A stretch of DNA of 64,000 nucleotides from Balanoglossus misakiensis (taxonomy: Eukaryota; Hemichordata), in NCBI GenBank assembly GCA_040954595.2, contig CM082597.2, positions 434,001 to 498,000 of the forward strand, given 5' to 3'. A program made the position numbers and the translations under genes. The notes beneath the pieces are model-generated. The model searched no databases. It was not told the DNA's origin and worked only from the letters and a program-made list of their open reading frames with translations. Shown here one piece after another: positions 1 to 11,599 of the stretch (the stretch's first letter is position 1; every line of letters begins with the position of its first letter).

Positions 1-1565
1 GTGCCACTCTCCAGTAATGGAGAGTCCATTCTGCAAATTGATGCCCTGGGCAAGAAATTGCTTTCACCGACTTGTAGTGGTCACTTTGCATTTTATCAAC
101 ATGAAGCTCAGTCAGACACCGGTATATTGGTTGAAATTACTCATAGCTACCACCATGCAGTGTGAGACGCTAAATTCTACTTTACAACACACATCATCAC
201 CAATACACATATACACCTTCTTGTCATCATAAGATTATTCTGTGTGTTCTCATTTCACATCTTCAATAAACTTTAAAGTATTCTGAAAATTGTGTATCCA
301 GGTAACAGCCTGGCAAAGATACGGATTCAGAAAATGCCCCCATCAGGGAATATTTTTCCGTGCAGTTCCATCAAAAGTGAACAGAAATTATAGTTGATGG
401 ACCCCACAAGGGAGCCCTGGGACACCACAGTCATTTCTGTTGGCATTTGGTGAAATTCCTGGAAAAAAAATCTTGATGATGAAGTGAGCAATCTGAAATG
501 ACACTATCGAAAAGCAATGAACTTGACTCAATTGCAAACTATATGTCACAACTTCATGTGTTGCCATGACAGGCAATCGAGATAATCAGGGTAAACAGTC
601 AGCTTGTTAGTAACTTCCCTCGGACCAATTTCAGAAACTCTTTCACAAATGATATCCTTCCTGTAATATCAAGAGCTGCCAGTCTGTTTACAATGATTGA
701 CTCATTTGCATTGCATGCTCTGCCTGTCCCATTTACAATATGACTATCCTGGCATTCACCGCCTCTCTCATTTTAACTGCTTCCGACTATTTTGTCTAAA
801 TCGAACTCGAGATTTCTCACTAGGTGTTCTTTAGCTTCTCTCTGTCTCTTTGCGGACGACTAAATATCTCTCTTCATTTTTATCACCTGTCCATCAGTCA
901 CTTCATCTTGTCAGCGTTTTATCTCTACACTTCATAAAATACCCTTTTCCCACTATTCCTCTGAATTGAGATCTTATATTACCCAACTGTCTGTCTGTAC
1001 TTATGTGTGTCATCAACTTCACACACATGTAAGTTTTTAACTTTAAATTGACTCATTTTTGATGACTAATTATTGCCACGGATACACCCTTTTTAGCATT
1101 ACGAGAACTAAAACTGCTTTCAAATCATCTCATCGTTAAAATTTATTTTAAATCCTCATGTTAGTTTTAAGTCTTTTGACATGACCGTCATTCAAAGCAC
1201 TAATAGAAAGCAGATCAATTTTTTAAAGCTACCCTTTTCAACAATTCTATGAAATGTTTGCATTTGGGATGAAATGTAAATGATTCAGATGAATAAAAGC
1301 CACCATTTAGAATTTTTGGAGACTTTTAATCCTAAGAAGTGAACCTGAGGGCAGACAGTCTGCTATTACAGATAAATAGGCAGAGTAAAGACAGACTGTC
1401 TGTGAGAAAAATCTAAATGATATCAGTCATAAAATAAACGGCATGATAATAAAACAATGATACTGGTAATGTGCCTATTTCATCATATCAACACACCTGT
1501 GTCACTACTACTGCTGTATTCATTCCAAGCTTACTGAAAATTTTCAACATTTCTCTTTCTCATTG
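1..1565. other. non-coding stretch, no gene seen
   Basis: AT-rich unique-looking sequence. Short open frames on both strands show no splice context or recognisable domain. The only local structure seen is two odd palindromes 27 bases apart, at 1351-1363 (GCAGAC-A-GTCTGC) and 1391-1403 (ACAGAC-T-GTCTGT). Confidence 0.5.
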
Positions 1566-1661
1566 TATCTATCTATCTATCTATCTATCTGCCCGTCTCC
1601 ATCTATCTCTGTCTGTCTGTCTATCTTTCTGTCTATCCATCCATCTGTCTGTCTGTCTGTC
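1566..1661. repeat. TCTA/TCTG compound microsatellite
   Basis: A pure TATC/TCTA run (1566-1590) is followed by interrupted TCTG and CCAT tetranucleotide units up to 1661. The plus-strand frame through it (about 1471-1683) reads as Ser/Leu/Ile-rich low complexity. It is a product of the repeat and not a gene. Confidence 0.93.
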
Positions 1662-2860
1662 ACCATCTCTGATATCATTCTAAACATCTAAGTTACAACT
1701 ATCACTGATACTCTCATCAGAAGCCCTTTTTTAATTCAAAGGTAAAAAAATATTGGGTCTTTATGCAAATTTGGTATGAAGGAATGAAATTATCCACATC
1801 TGAAATTCAAAGTGGCTACTAATTTTTGTGCATATTTTGTGGGGAAAATTGAATTATTGACTTTATCTGTTTAACTATCCCCACAGTTTGCAAGATATTA
1901 GTTTACATGTGAGGCCCAGAAGACTTGGACAAAAACTCACTTATTTCCCCATTGTCATGTCTGTGTTTGAACGTTCCCATTGATGTTATATTTTACCATA
2001 TAAACTGATATTGTTATTCAGAAATAACTAACCGTTTCATCAATGTTGCATATTCATCTAGTCCAACTACAGCGTGAAATCAAACTTGATGTATTAAATT
2101 GTCGATGACTCCCATATTAATCGTCCACACCCAATATTCATTTTTGCAACTAAACCCTGGCCCATTTCATAAATATTTAATATGTATCATCTCATACATC
2201 AGTACATATCAATTTATGTCATCATTTTCCTGATAATTCTCCAAAGTACCAAACTTTTCGCTGGAAACCATGACTTCTCTACACTTTTTGTAAGTAGTCC
2301 CTGAAGATTGGAGGTCACTGAATATCCAGAAGCAGGCTTTTACATTAAATACCCACTTACTTATTAACTAGCACTGGCTTTGCCGTAAGAGGGGAATTCA
2401 GTGCACGGTTGGCTAAGCGTTTTTTCTTTGACTTATTTATAATTTCACGGGTTGAATTATTCTAGATACATGGCTAATATAGACCTATGGTAATCGTATA
2501 AAGGGTTTACATCATTTTAATTTTTCATCTTTGATAGAAAATTGGGGAGAAGATGAGATGTTCATGACTTCAGTAGACACACAAAACAAAATATTGAAAT
2601 CACAGCCGGAAAAGTTACAGCTACCGTCCCAGACTGGGAGACTCTGCATATCAATTCAAATACTGGATGTGTCTAATCATTGCCTATCATCAAAGCATGG
2701 AGGATAATTTTTCAGTCAAATTGGAAACAATTTGGCAGTGCAGCCTTTAGGGAAATTATGACAATGAAAGAGCTTCTTTTCTTACAGATAATTTTGTAAT
2801 AATTGAAACTCAAATTATTTCCTCTTTCCCACTAACAATCTCCGTAAATTACATTTTCAG
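1662..2860. other. non-coding stretch, no gene seen
   Basis: AT-rich sequence without convincing ORFs or repeats. Its last part supplies the polypyrimidine tract and branch-site-like CACTAAC (about 2829-2835) in front of the microexon candidate at 2861. Confidence 0.5.
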
Positions 2861-2881
2861 CTAATGATTTTGACAAGACAG
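2861..2881 (+). CDS. candidate 21-nt microexon, gene unknown
   Basis: A 21-nt segment sits between an acceptor and a donor that both fit the consensus very well. Upstream lie pyrimidine-rich sequence, a CACTAAC branch-like motif about 26 nt before the junction, and TTACATTTTCAG. Downstream is ACAG|GTGAGT. Two frames are open: seven codons in phase 0 (LMILTRQ), or NDFDKT with split codons at both ends. The length is a multiple of three, as in many regulated cassette microexons. No flanking exon of the same gene was found in the window, so the host gene is unknown. What is seen are the signals; that it is spliced is inference. A chance pairing of acceptor and donor remains possible. Confidence 0.33.
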
Positions 2882-2887
2882 GTGAGT

Positions 2888-5507
2888 TTAGATTATCCTG
2901 CAACACAAAGGCTTTGTAGACTGAGTTTCAACCCATGCAAGGATCGGTTGAGGTCATGCTATGTTTTCTTCTGCTCCGAACAATACACTTCCCAGCATTC
3001 TCCTCGAGAGTCAACATGAAACATGCTTATTTCACTTTCAGAGTAATTTTTCAGCAATTTCCGACCGAGTGAGATACTCCGAAGAAGTAGCTAGCGGCAG
3101 AGACACAATTATCTGAGCTGTAATACACTGCACAGAATAGTGTAGGCCATGGATACTCATCTTTCTCAAAGCACTTGCAGGGACGAGTCGACTGACTTCT
3201 CTTTGATATCACGCTAGCTTATCTCCCAGCAATTTTACTGCAACACAATATGAAGTCAGTAATGGTCGCCATGCAATAATACAACCACGACTTTCTTAAA
3301 TGCGTTGCCGCATCTCTCTTACCACAGTATCCTATGGCAACACAAACTGAGGTCACTTTCTTCAAAGTGAGTCAATCATATCACGAATCACACACCGAAA
3401 TCTGAACCTTCCACAATCATTTCAAATGCTTTGAACTTTAAAAAAACATGCATCATTAAAGCTTCAAGTTAATTGTAAGTCCAGGTAGAAATTTAAATGT
3501 TCAGTGACAAAAACTTATTATACAAAGTTCACTTTAGTTTAAGTATACTATCAATATTTTATTTTTCATTCGGAAAGTTTTTTACTGGATTGATCTTTCT
3601 CCACTGAAATATGTCAAATTTGAAGAAGTTTAGTCCACATGTGACTATTTATTTTGTGTTCTGTTTCCAACTTTTTTAGACTTTCACATAGAGAATGAAA
3701 TGCATTGTTCATTAACCAGAAGCTGGGATTAGAAAGATAAAACATATTAGAACATTCTCAGCCTCGGAAAAGCATTCAAAGTAAATATCTGAACACATAG
3801 GTACAACATGTGTGACACTGCAACCAATTTGCATAAACTCTGAAGTCAATTTGTAGTCAATTTGTACGTAGAAGACTTTTCAACTTAAGTCATCCTTGTC
3901 TCATTTTCCGGTACAATTCACATCCGTAATTCCTTCAAAACAACTCATTCCTGCCAAAAACTACAACTGGTGCATCAATGGGGGAATTACAACGTGTGAA
4001 AATGCCTCTGGTTGAAATCAATGGTGTAATACCTCTGAATAGGGACAAAAGTGTTGATCACACTGCACGGACAATAAGTTTAACGGCAAATTTTACACTT
4101 ACATCACTTCTTTACGATCAGTTACTATGACAAAATCATAGAAATTTGGAATCACACAAAATGATTTAAATTTTCTACAGTTCTCATGAACTACAGGAAA
4201 ACGTCCGTAATTTTGACAGTCAAGACACAATCATTTCAAAGGGAAAACTGTTACACCTAGAGGGTTAATGTTAGAACGTTGTCACAGTACTAGTCTAACA
4301 TTTTCCTGACATTTAAGGATTTCTTTCAAAAAAAGCTAAAATTTGCATGAAGTTGAATGGCTTGGATCAAACAAAATAGAAGACATACAAGCTTTGAGAA
4401 CGTGAAGATCAATTTTACTATAATTATGATAGATTGGCTAATTGCCAGCACTGAAATCTGAACTGTAAACATTCATTTCACAATTTCATTCTTATTTTGT
4501 CATTAATGTTGCTTTTAATTGATCAATGTTTGCAAATAGTATTGGACACTTTTGTAAGAACAAATTTGGATTAAAACTCCTATTAATTTAGTCATTTTTC
4601 GCTTCACTGAATATGGAAACAAGTAATGGAAAAGGGTCCCTATGAAACTGTTTTAGAAACAGTATTCTGAGCCCCTTCGTTTGTTATAATGGCAGATTTG
4701 TGACTTTTCATGAGAGATTTTTGCCGACTTTCCTTCAAAATGCTTTACAACAATTGAAATTTGGACATAAATGAACCGTCAACAGTAATACCTAAAAGGT
4801 CAACCCAAATGAAGATTGTGCCACGTCAAAAATTCACACGCAAGCAACAATTTTCGTCAGGTGATTTTCCGCGGGAAAATCTGTCACAAGGAAGGAGTTA
4901 AATATCAGTTGAAGTGGTCAGTAGTGCATACCAATTACACAGTCAATGAACCTTCACAAAGTACACTCTACATACATACACCACTCAAGTCTCTGTCTTC
5001 GAATTTCCTCCTTTCTCTCTCACAAATCCACATCTGAATATCAATAAAAGCTCTTTCTAGCTAGCCATTTCACATCAACGGTACTGTTCTGAGCTGGCTA
5101 CTTCACTTTCAAACTACACTCTGCCAACAAATATTCATATATTCAGCCCGTTTTTTTACAAGTCAGTGGAAAATACCTTGACAATCTCAATAATGGCAGT
5201 CTCTGTAAAACTCTCTTCATTATCAACACTGTTCAATTCCATGCACAAATCAGAAAGTACATTTTAAAGCAAATTTATGTCACATTGCTTATTCGACGAC
5301 TCAAGAAAAAAATATTAAAATCTAACAAAAACCAGAATATTACAGTGAACAGATCATTCTCTGCTTATGATTAAAACATAAAATACAAATGCTTCCTTCA
5401 AAAACTGATATTAATTATAGACTGCCTAATACATGGGACTCTTATATAATGGTACTGTTTTCAGTCTTCAAATATTCGGTAAAATAATTGTAAATAAACA
5501 TGACAAT
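2888..5507. other. non-coding stretch, no gene seen
   Basis: AT-rich sequence. An 11-bp perfect tandem duplication (GTCAATTTGTA twice) lies at 3845-3866. A minus-strand GTAAGT donor-like site near 4096 has no acceptor that gives a frame compatible with the 5692-6284 model. Confidence 0.5.
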
Positions 5508-5691
5508 CAATTGGCCAACTTGAGTTTAATGTGAAAACTCTGCGTAGGAAGGCAGACAGTCATAACACTGTGTTTGCAGTGAGGTATCAGGTACATAGAG
5601 AATCAATGAAATGGTTTTTAATTTCTAATCCTGAGATGTTAAGCTCCTTTTCAAGGTACACAAGAACACTAAACAGAACAGTCGATGTCTG

Positions 5692-6284
5692 TCAATCTCG
5701 TCGTGCCGGTGATTTCTGACATTCAACGCTGGAAAAAGTCGACAAACGACACTACACGTATGTGAAATAGAAAACTCTAGCCGGCCTCTACTTATTGTAC
5801 AGCTTAATATATAAAGCCAGTCAGAGAGCAGATGTCAGAGCGAAGTCAGTTTCTACAAAGACGACATTGAAGGGAAAAGCAAAGCTACAGCCAAGCGGAA
5901 TTCTAGCACTGTTAAAGGGTAACTTTTTTTCTCTCAAAAAAACAGAAAGTCGGTCCACTTACTTGCGATAATCCGGTGGCTTTTTCACGTGTTTTCTTTT
6001 GCGAGCCATGACTGTGAGGTGGTGCTGGCTACAGTGTGTGCTCCTCAATCTGGCTTGATTACACTCTGTCTTACTAATGATGTTTTCTCCTTCATTTAGC
6101 GTGTAAAAACAATTATCCCTATTGTTGTATCCATTGAAACTGTCCATAACTGCTTTGATTAACGCCGTCCATACATGACTGCAGGCAACCACATCGATAC
6201 AAAATCCTCAGTCCAACAAACTCCGTCTCTTGTGTGTCATCACCATAAAAATTCTCACCTTTCTTGCTCCTTCGCTGTCACCAT
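5692..6284 (-). CDS. candidate three-exon small gene, unknown product
   Basis: Reading leftwards, an ATG at 6284 opens exon 1 (6284-6259), ending AAAG|GTGAGA. Exon 2 (6178-5963) follows acceptor TTGCCTGCAG and ends CGCAA|GTAAGT. Exon 3 (5728-5692) follows GTCGACTTTTTCCAG and ends in TGA. The three pieces total 279 nt and stay in one frame, giving 92 residues. The C-terminal third is basic (MARKRKHVKKPP around residues 65-76), as in a nuclear or nucleic-acid-binding tail. No signal peptide, membrane segment or known domain is recognised. A CCAATCAGAGC box lies at 6342-6352, about 58 bases upstream of the ATG, and an ATTAAA lies near 5524. Introns of 80 and 234 nt are short but plausible. The frame is kept across two good junctions, yet a chance assembly is not excluded. 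An alternative start is the ATG at 6009. Confidence 0.33.
5808..5837 (+). promoter_or_regulatory. TATA-type core promoter candidate
   Basis: TATATAAAG at 5808-5816 is followed by an initiator-like TCAG whose A is at 5837, 29 bases after the first T, which is normal TATA spacing. A second TCAGTTT follows at 5846. The local DNA is less CpG-poor than its surroundings. It points rightwards, against the minus-strand gene model that overlaps it, so at most one is likely to be used in a given cell. It could be a chance TATA in AT-rich DNA. Confidence 0.27.
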
Positions 6285-6341
6285 AGTGACAGTTTTTTTA
6301 GATAACCAAATGATGTAAAATTTAATGCACATACACGGTAC

Positions 6342-6352
6342 CCAATCAGAGC
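6342..6352 (+). promoter_or_regulatory. CCAAT box (NF-Y type)
   Basis: CCAATCAGAGC matches the extended NF-Y CCAAT motif, which works in either orientation and normally sits 60-100 bases from a start site. Here it is just upstream of the minus-strand ATG at 6284, in a locally CpG-richer segment. A CRE-like TTACGTCA half-site lies near 6614. Confidence 0.4.
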
Positions 6353-9300
6353 AAATTTCTCTCCTTTGGACTGTTGGTGGACCCCCTGCAGAGTTGCGGC
6401 CAGCCTCCCTTTCATGATTCTTACCACCGTATAGCGTCGAGCCCTACAGATATTTGCTGGACTGATTCCTATCCATATCTCACCGATGTTTAGATTCACT
6501 ATGTATGCAAACGACATACTGACTTTTGCCTGTAAGCAGCTCTATACTGCTTTGCACTGCCATAACACAAAATGACACCACGGAAGCTCCTAATGATTGT
6601 ATCGGCTCGCTATTACGTCATTCAGTTTGGTAAATTACGGCACACATCGCTGGAAGGTTTTAGCCTTTTGTTCAAAAGGCTGAATAAAGTGCAACAAAGT
6701 GTTACCTCTACTGTGAAATGTTACAAAATACAACACCAAAGAAGTAATTTATCACAGAAAGGTTGTTGGAAATGTTAAATCTTTCAAAATGGTACAAGTG
6801 GTTATGGAATGGCCAATATTTTTTTAAGTTATCGATATCCAGACCAAAATGTCATATACCTTGTCTAAAAACAAACAAACCCCAATACCAAATGCAAGTC
6901 TTTTTAAAAATTATCAGATCCAAGTTTGTTTCAAAATTATTTTGAAATAGTAAATGTCTCGAACATTAAATCGCAGGTTTGGCAAAATCTGCTTACCAGA
7001 GCACCATGCATGATTTTTTAAAACGTTCTCCAGTCATTTGTGAGTATGAAAGATAGAATTACAAATGAAAGTTCTTTTTTCATCAGTGCCAGACTCAGGG
7101 TGCTGACGTACACAAGACAATTTCAATTCATCTGCAGTGAAATTCTTATTTTCTGCAGTTTCTAAATAATTAACGACAGAAAAACTGTAATTCTATATCA
7201 TATTGAAGAATCGAAGAAAAGCGTGCGACCGACAATATTCAGCTGTTTCATGAGACAGTAGTGGGGATAATACACTCTCTATTCACTTCAGTTTTCTTGG
7301 TACAATTTGATATCAGCTACTCTAATCAATTATTTACTTCTAACATTTGTGGATGCATCTATAGAAGATCTTAAATTTCTCGAAATGGAGGATTTCCATT
7401 TCTATACTGAAAATCCCAAGAGAAAACACCCTAATCTCCAGTATGCAAGTTAAAAATTTCAAAGCATGCTGGGATAGCCAGACTGTAATGCTGGACTAAC
7501 CATGCATGTCAATATTCAACGGTTGTCTGCACTTTAAATATTCCTTTTGAGAAGCAATTTTGAAAACTAGCGAAAATCTGTGGCACCAGTCATTGCTAAG
7601 GAGAAACGTTCCTTGATAATGCGTAAAAACAACAATTATTACATCCAACACAAGAGTGAGAGTTGGTGAAAGTAATTAGACGTTTGTCATTATTAATTAT
7701 GTAGCGATAGTGTATTATATTTTGATGATTACGGTTGACCTGCACTGAATTGCAAGTGTTAGGATCGATGAGGAGCAATTACACAAGGGCCATGGCAAAG
7801 TTGCAATGGCAGAGTTCGAACTACAGCCACTCTTTCAAACACACCAACAGGACACTTCCACATATGTTTATGAAGTGTCAAGTCTCTTCACATCAAACAC
7901 AGCATGCAGAGAGTGAAGACACAACATAGATGAGTTGTCATCACTTAAGCAATAATTGTCTGCACTTGACTGAAGACAAAAGACAATACACCATGCAATT
8001 AACACTTCATTCAAACACAGTACAACTGCAGCAGACACTGGTATAGAAAATTATTCATTGTACAATCTACTTAATGAAAGTCTCCCATGTTCCACTGAAA
8101 CAGGCAATAGTTGGAAATGCCAGAAATGTTTTCAGAAATAATACCCCAATATTGCTGGCTCCCAGCAAATATTTACTCTGATATTGAAAATTTTCCTTTG
8201 AGAGACGGAGCAATTTATGAGGCGAGTTTTAATTTACATCGTGGGAAGTATAAGAATGATATGTGACCTATTGTCAATAATTTTAGGTGTCATGTCAACA
8301 TTTCAACATGGGACCAAAATATTAATACATTAATTTTGGTTTTGGGTTGGGGGTTGTTGATCCCAAAAGGTTTCTATCCCACAAATTTATTAATTACTGA
8401 GGTAATCAAATTGTATTTTCATTCAACACTTTGCTACATTTTCAACTGCCTCTGACAGTTTTCATGTCAAAATGTGGACTTTTGACCTCTGTTGCACATA
8501 ATAATTACATTTTGATAGATTTCTCCTCATACATGGACGATGGTGGGACTGATTAAGATTTTAAGGTGGTCGGGGCGTTTTCCTCTCCTGAACTTTTGAC
8601 ACTGCCCCTTTAACTGAAGTACATCATTTATTCTGTATCTTGGCAACATTGTGACAATTAAATCAGAAACACTGTAGCAAAAAAATCATTTAAATATGAC
8701 TTGTATGTAAATGAACTGACGTGCTAACACTTCAGGCGCGAGAGAGACGAGGGATACTGTTAGATGACATAATCATTCTGAGACAATTCAATTATGAGGG
8801 TTTTGATCAAACAACTTATTCTTCAATATTCACCTAGGCAACATACTGCAATTTAAACTTCTAAAACTGAAACATCAAATTTTTGAAACATTCAATGGAC
8901 ATTGTTAAATTTTATGCGACACTTAGCCACAAAACAAACGCCTATCAAGTAGAAAAGTAATAACACATAAAAATTGTCACCAGCAGCATTCATGAATGAT
9001 ATTAAAATTCTCAGAATAAACACTGCATGATGCCTCATCATGCACAGCATACAGAAAGGATTTACAGCAAATAAATTTTGGAAATCTGAAAGATATGATG
9101 TTAATATGCACAATTTATCCCATGAGACTATCAGAGAATTATGGCAAATACTACTTATTATTATTATCACATCGGAATGATTCTTTGGAGAATTATATTC
9201 TGCGTGTTATGTTTAAGGACAGTGTCAGAATCAGCAACTGCTTTTAGAATCCAATCGCGCATTTTTATTCAGTATTTCATTTCATTTGACGGGAGAAAGT

Positions 9301-9808
9301 TGTATACCATTAAAATGTGACTTTGTAAAATTTTGCAGTCAGAGTTCACACTGCAAGTTTTCCAACTTCACTTCACTGAAACATAAATACTAAAATGACA
9401 GAATGCAATTTGCTCAGTATTACCTGCAAATTGCAGTCATGATCTCCATGGATATTTTTAGCTGAAGTAATTTAACAGCTTTCCAAGATTACCAACACTA
9501 TACTTCACCACCAAGAAAAACTACATGCAAACGATCAACGGTTTACTTTCTATCCTGTTGATGTTGGCAAGGTCCACCAAATTAACCTTTATATCATTTT
9601 TTTCTCTGCTTCTGACATTTCTGCAGTGATCCTTTTCAGTCGCACGTCAGTTTGTGGAATTATTTATGTGATTTGGCACCCGAGATTCCTGGAAATCTAG
9701 GTGTGTGCTTCGAGTGAGAAATATTTTAATGAAGATTTTCAATGTTTCTCTGATACAATTTGAAAAGGTTATAAACTTCACAGACAGAACAGAGTCACTT
9801 CACTTTTA
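6353..9808. other. non-coding stretch, no gene seen
   Basis: AT-rich sequence with only chance-length open frames. A short G-rich patch (8338-8356) and otherwise unique-looking DNA are all that stand out. Confidence 0.5.
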
Positions 9809-9809
9809 A

Positions 9810-9900
9810 AACCCTTTCACCAACATGGTTCAGTCCAAACCAATTGTTTTCTATGGCAAGTTTGGACTTCTGAAGAGGGAACTGGGGGTGAAAGGGTTAA
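9810..9900 (+). mobile_element. TTAA-flanked MITE, copy A
   Basis: A ~91-bp element begins AACCCTTTCACC and ends GGTGAAAGGGTTAA. It is collinear with the copy at 55301 along its whole length, including the internal CATGGTTCAGTCCAAACC and the GAAGAGGGAACTGGGGGT near the right end. The left TTAA is altered (TTAAAACCC). Non-autonomous: no coding capacity. Confidence 0.8.
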
Positions 9901-10463
9901 CCTAAACAAGTTTTGCACATCACAGACAATAAATAGCATACCTCTGTATATGGTAGGTGCAGAAAAGTGACAATTCAATGCAACCAAGCAAGACCAGGTA
10001 TTTTAACATTTTATGATAAATGATGATATTGTTTTATAATTCCCATGACAATAGATAAAATAGTCGAGTAATTAGACTGTTTGAACTGCCTGAGGATTTG
10101 ACCAGACATATTACAATTGACATCTATCAGATTAATGAAAAACTTGATTAAGAAATTAATTTTCAGACAATGAAGGTCACCGTTCTCATTACTGTATTAA
10201 ATTTGATAGATTTTTACAAAGGCAGAGATTTTATACTGCACACATTCTCAGCATGGATCTCAGTTATAAATAGTTAATCAGGAGCTATGCCAATTTCACA
10301 TGTCAAGTTGTGAAAAAGTTTGAGTTGATGAATAGGAAAAAATCCCCAAAGTAGCAAACAGTTCCTGGGTCTTCAAGTTTTATATTACACACAAAAAAAG
10401 TTTCACATTATGTAAATCTGATGAATAGCGGTGAACATTTCAGATCATCACATTTCTACCTAC
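9901..10463. other. non-coding stretch, no gene seen
   Basis: AT-rich unique-looking DNA between MITE copy A and the minus-strand exon candidates. No feature is supported. Confidence 0.5.
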
Positions 10464-10488
10464 CGTCCTCTTCTGGATGAAATGTTTC
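10464..10488 (-). CDS. candidate 25-nt microexon, gene unknown
   Basis: On the minus strand, acceptor GCATGATTTTTTCAG precedes a 25-nt segment that ends ACG|GTAGGT. In phase 0 it reads ETFHPEEDG with one base of the last codon. It follows in frame from the 31-nt segment at 10649-10619 (AFEEVLLRKK), whose donor is AAAAAG|GTATGT. The joined reading of 19 residues is charged and protein-like, but matches no family I know. Both segments are very short, so chance is a serious alternative. Confidence 0.22.
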
Positions 10489-10618
10489 CTGAAAAAATCA
10501 TGCAATCACCCCTTCATCGTTCTTGGCTGAAAAGTCACCTCGCAGTGTGATCAGAAAGCTTTGAATAGTTACTGAATGCAACAAAGTGTTTTTTTAATAG
10601 TCTTGAAAACAGACATAC

Positions 10619-10649
10619 CTTTTTTCTCAGAAGGACTTCTTCAAATGCA
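10619..10649 (-). CDS. candidate 31-nt exon or part of a longer ORF
   Basis: This segment ends at a good minus-strand donor (AAAAAG|GTATGT) and is open in one frame (AFEEVLLRKK after one leading base). Its acceptor GGTAAAG is weak. A competing reading uses another frame. An exon from 10790 (acceptor ATACAAACAG) runs to a TGA at 10627-10629 and encodes about 54 residues ending GGKVHLKKSF, with many G-starting codons. The two readings are mutually exclusive, and no homologue of either is recognised. No AATAAA follows the TGA closely. Confidence 0.2.
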
Positions 10650-11100
10650 CTTTACCACCAGCATAAAAACAAAGCTTCGAATCCACAAACACTTCTGTTC
10701 GTCCTTGAAGACCAAACGCAACCTTTCGAATGTCTTGTATACCTCCTTGACTTGACTGGACTGGATACTTGTAGATTGTACAGTCACTCACTGTTTGTAT
10801 ACAGAGTATAATTCACGATGTTCTATTGTTGACAGCTTGCAAGATGACAATAGGGCATAAAAACTAGCATCCCATAGCCTATATAAATGTCACAAACAGT
10901 CAGGTGTTTTCCCAAATTTTGACTTTAACCGACGAAATCTTCAAAAAGTCCTGCAAATGTGAGAAAAACAGTCGAGTGAGTGTCAGAAAGTTATCACTCC
11001 ATTTTGGCAGTGACTAATTTTAATAATTGCAGAACCCTTACGTGCCCCGCTGTTGTAAAGACATGCACGTCAAACAACAGAGCTATTCGGGGCTGGTTAG

Positions 11101-11226
11101 ACTGCTTCAAAGGGTGTTGACATGCAGCTATCAATTGGAGGTTACAAGACAAAGCCTATCCCCTACGGCAATTCCCTCTCCACTATTGACTTGTACAAGG
11201 TGACTGGTGCCAAGGCAAAAAAGTAA
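11101..11226 (+). pseudogene. 3' coding end or retro-copy fragment, unknown
   Basis: A 41-codon frame runs to TAA at 11224. It reads TASKGVDMQLSIGG at the start and ends DLYKVTGAKAKK. Third codon positions are mostly C or G (TAC, AAG, CCC, GGC, GAC, GTG, GCC), unlike the AT-rich surroundings, which argues for real coding ancestry. The same frame continues upstream as ARQTTELFGAG but is cut by TAG at 11098-11100. So it is either a terminal exon starting at that AG, or a decayed copy with a nonsense change. A canonical AATAAA at 11566-11571 could end a ~340-nt 3' UTR. A separate good acceptor (TTTTAATAATTGCAG before 11032) opens other frames. The basic tail is the only compositional feature. 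I do not recognise the family. Confidence 0.33.
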
Positions 11227-11565
11227 ACACAAGATTTCTATGAAAAAGAAGACAGGACAGTCGGTCTGGCTGCCGTGGTTTGCCGACTAGTCTACGCTCA
11301 TATACAAAAGATTTTGGTATCAGGAACATTAAAGTTGGGGACAGACCCTAATACATCCTCTTAATACCCCATAATTATCTCAAGACAGTATGTCTAAGTG
11401 TCCTGGTTAGACGGCAACGGATGTATTGAGGATCATCTCAAAAGTTTGACTGAAATCCAGTAATCACACACAAAGCCAATTTTGAATGTTTATTATCTGA
11501 ATCTGACTTTTTCAGAACACATTAACAGACAGGCATAAATTGTTCTTCATCTGTCTAAACTCTTC

Positions 11566-11571
11566 AATAAA
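11566..11571 (+). terminator. AATAAA polyadenylation signal candidate
   Basis: A canonical AATAAA lies 340 nt after the stop codon at 11224, with no intervening gene. On its own the hexamer is common in AT-rich DNA. It is listed only because of its position. Confidence 0.25.
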
Positions 11572-11599
11572 AAGATTTCCACTTGCAAATAATGAAACC

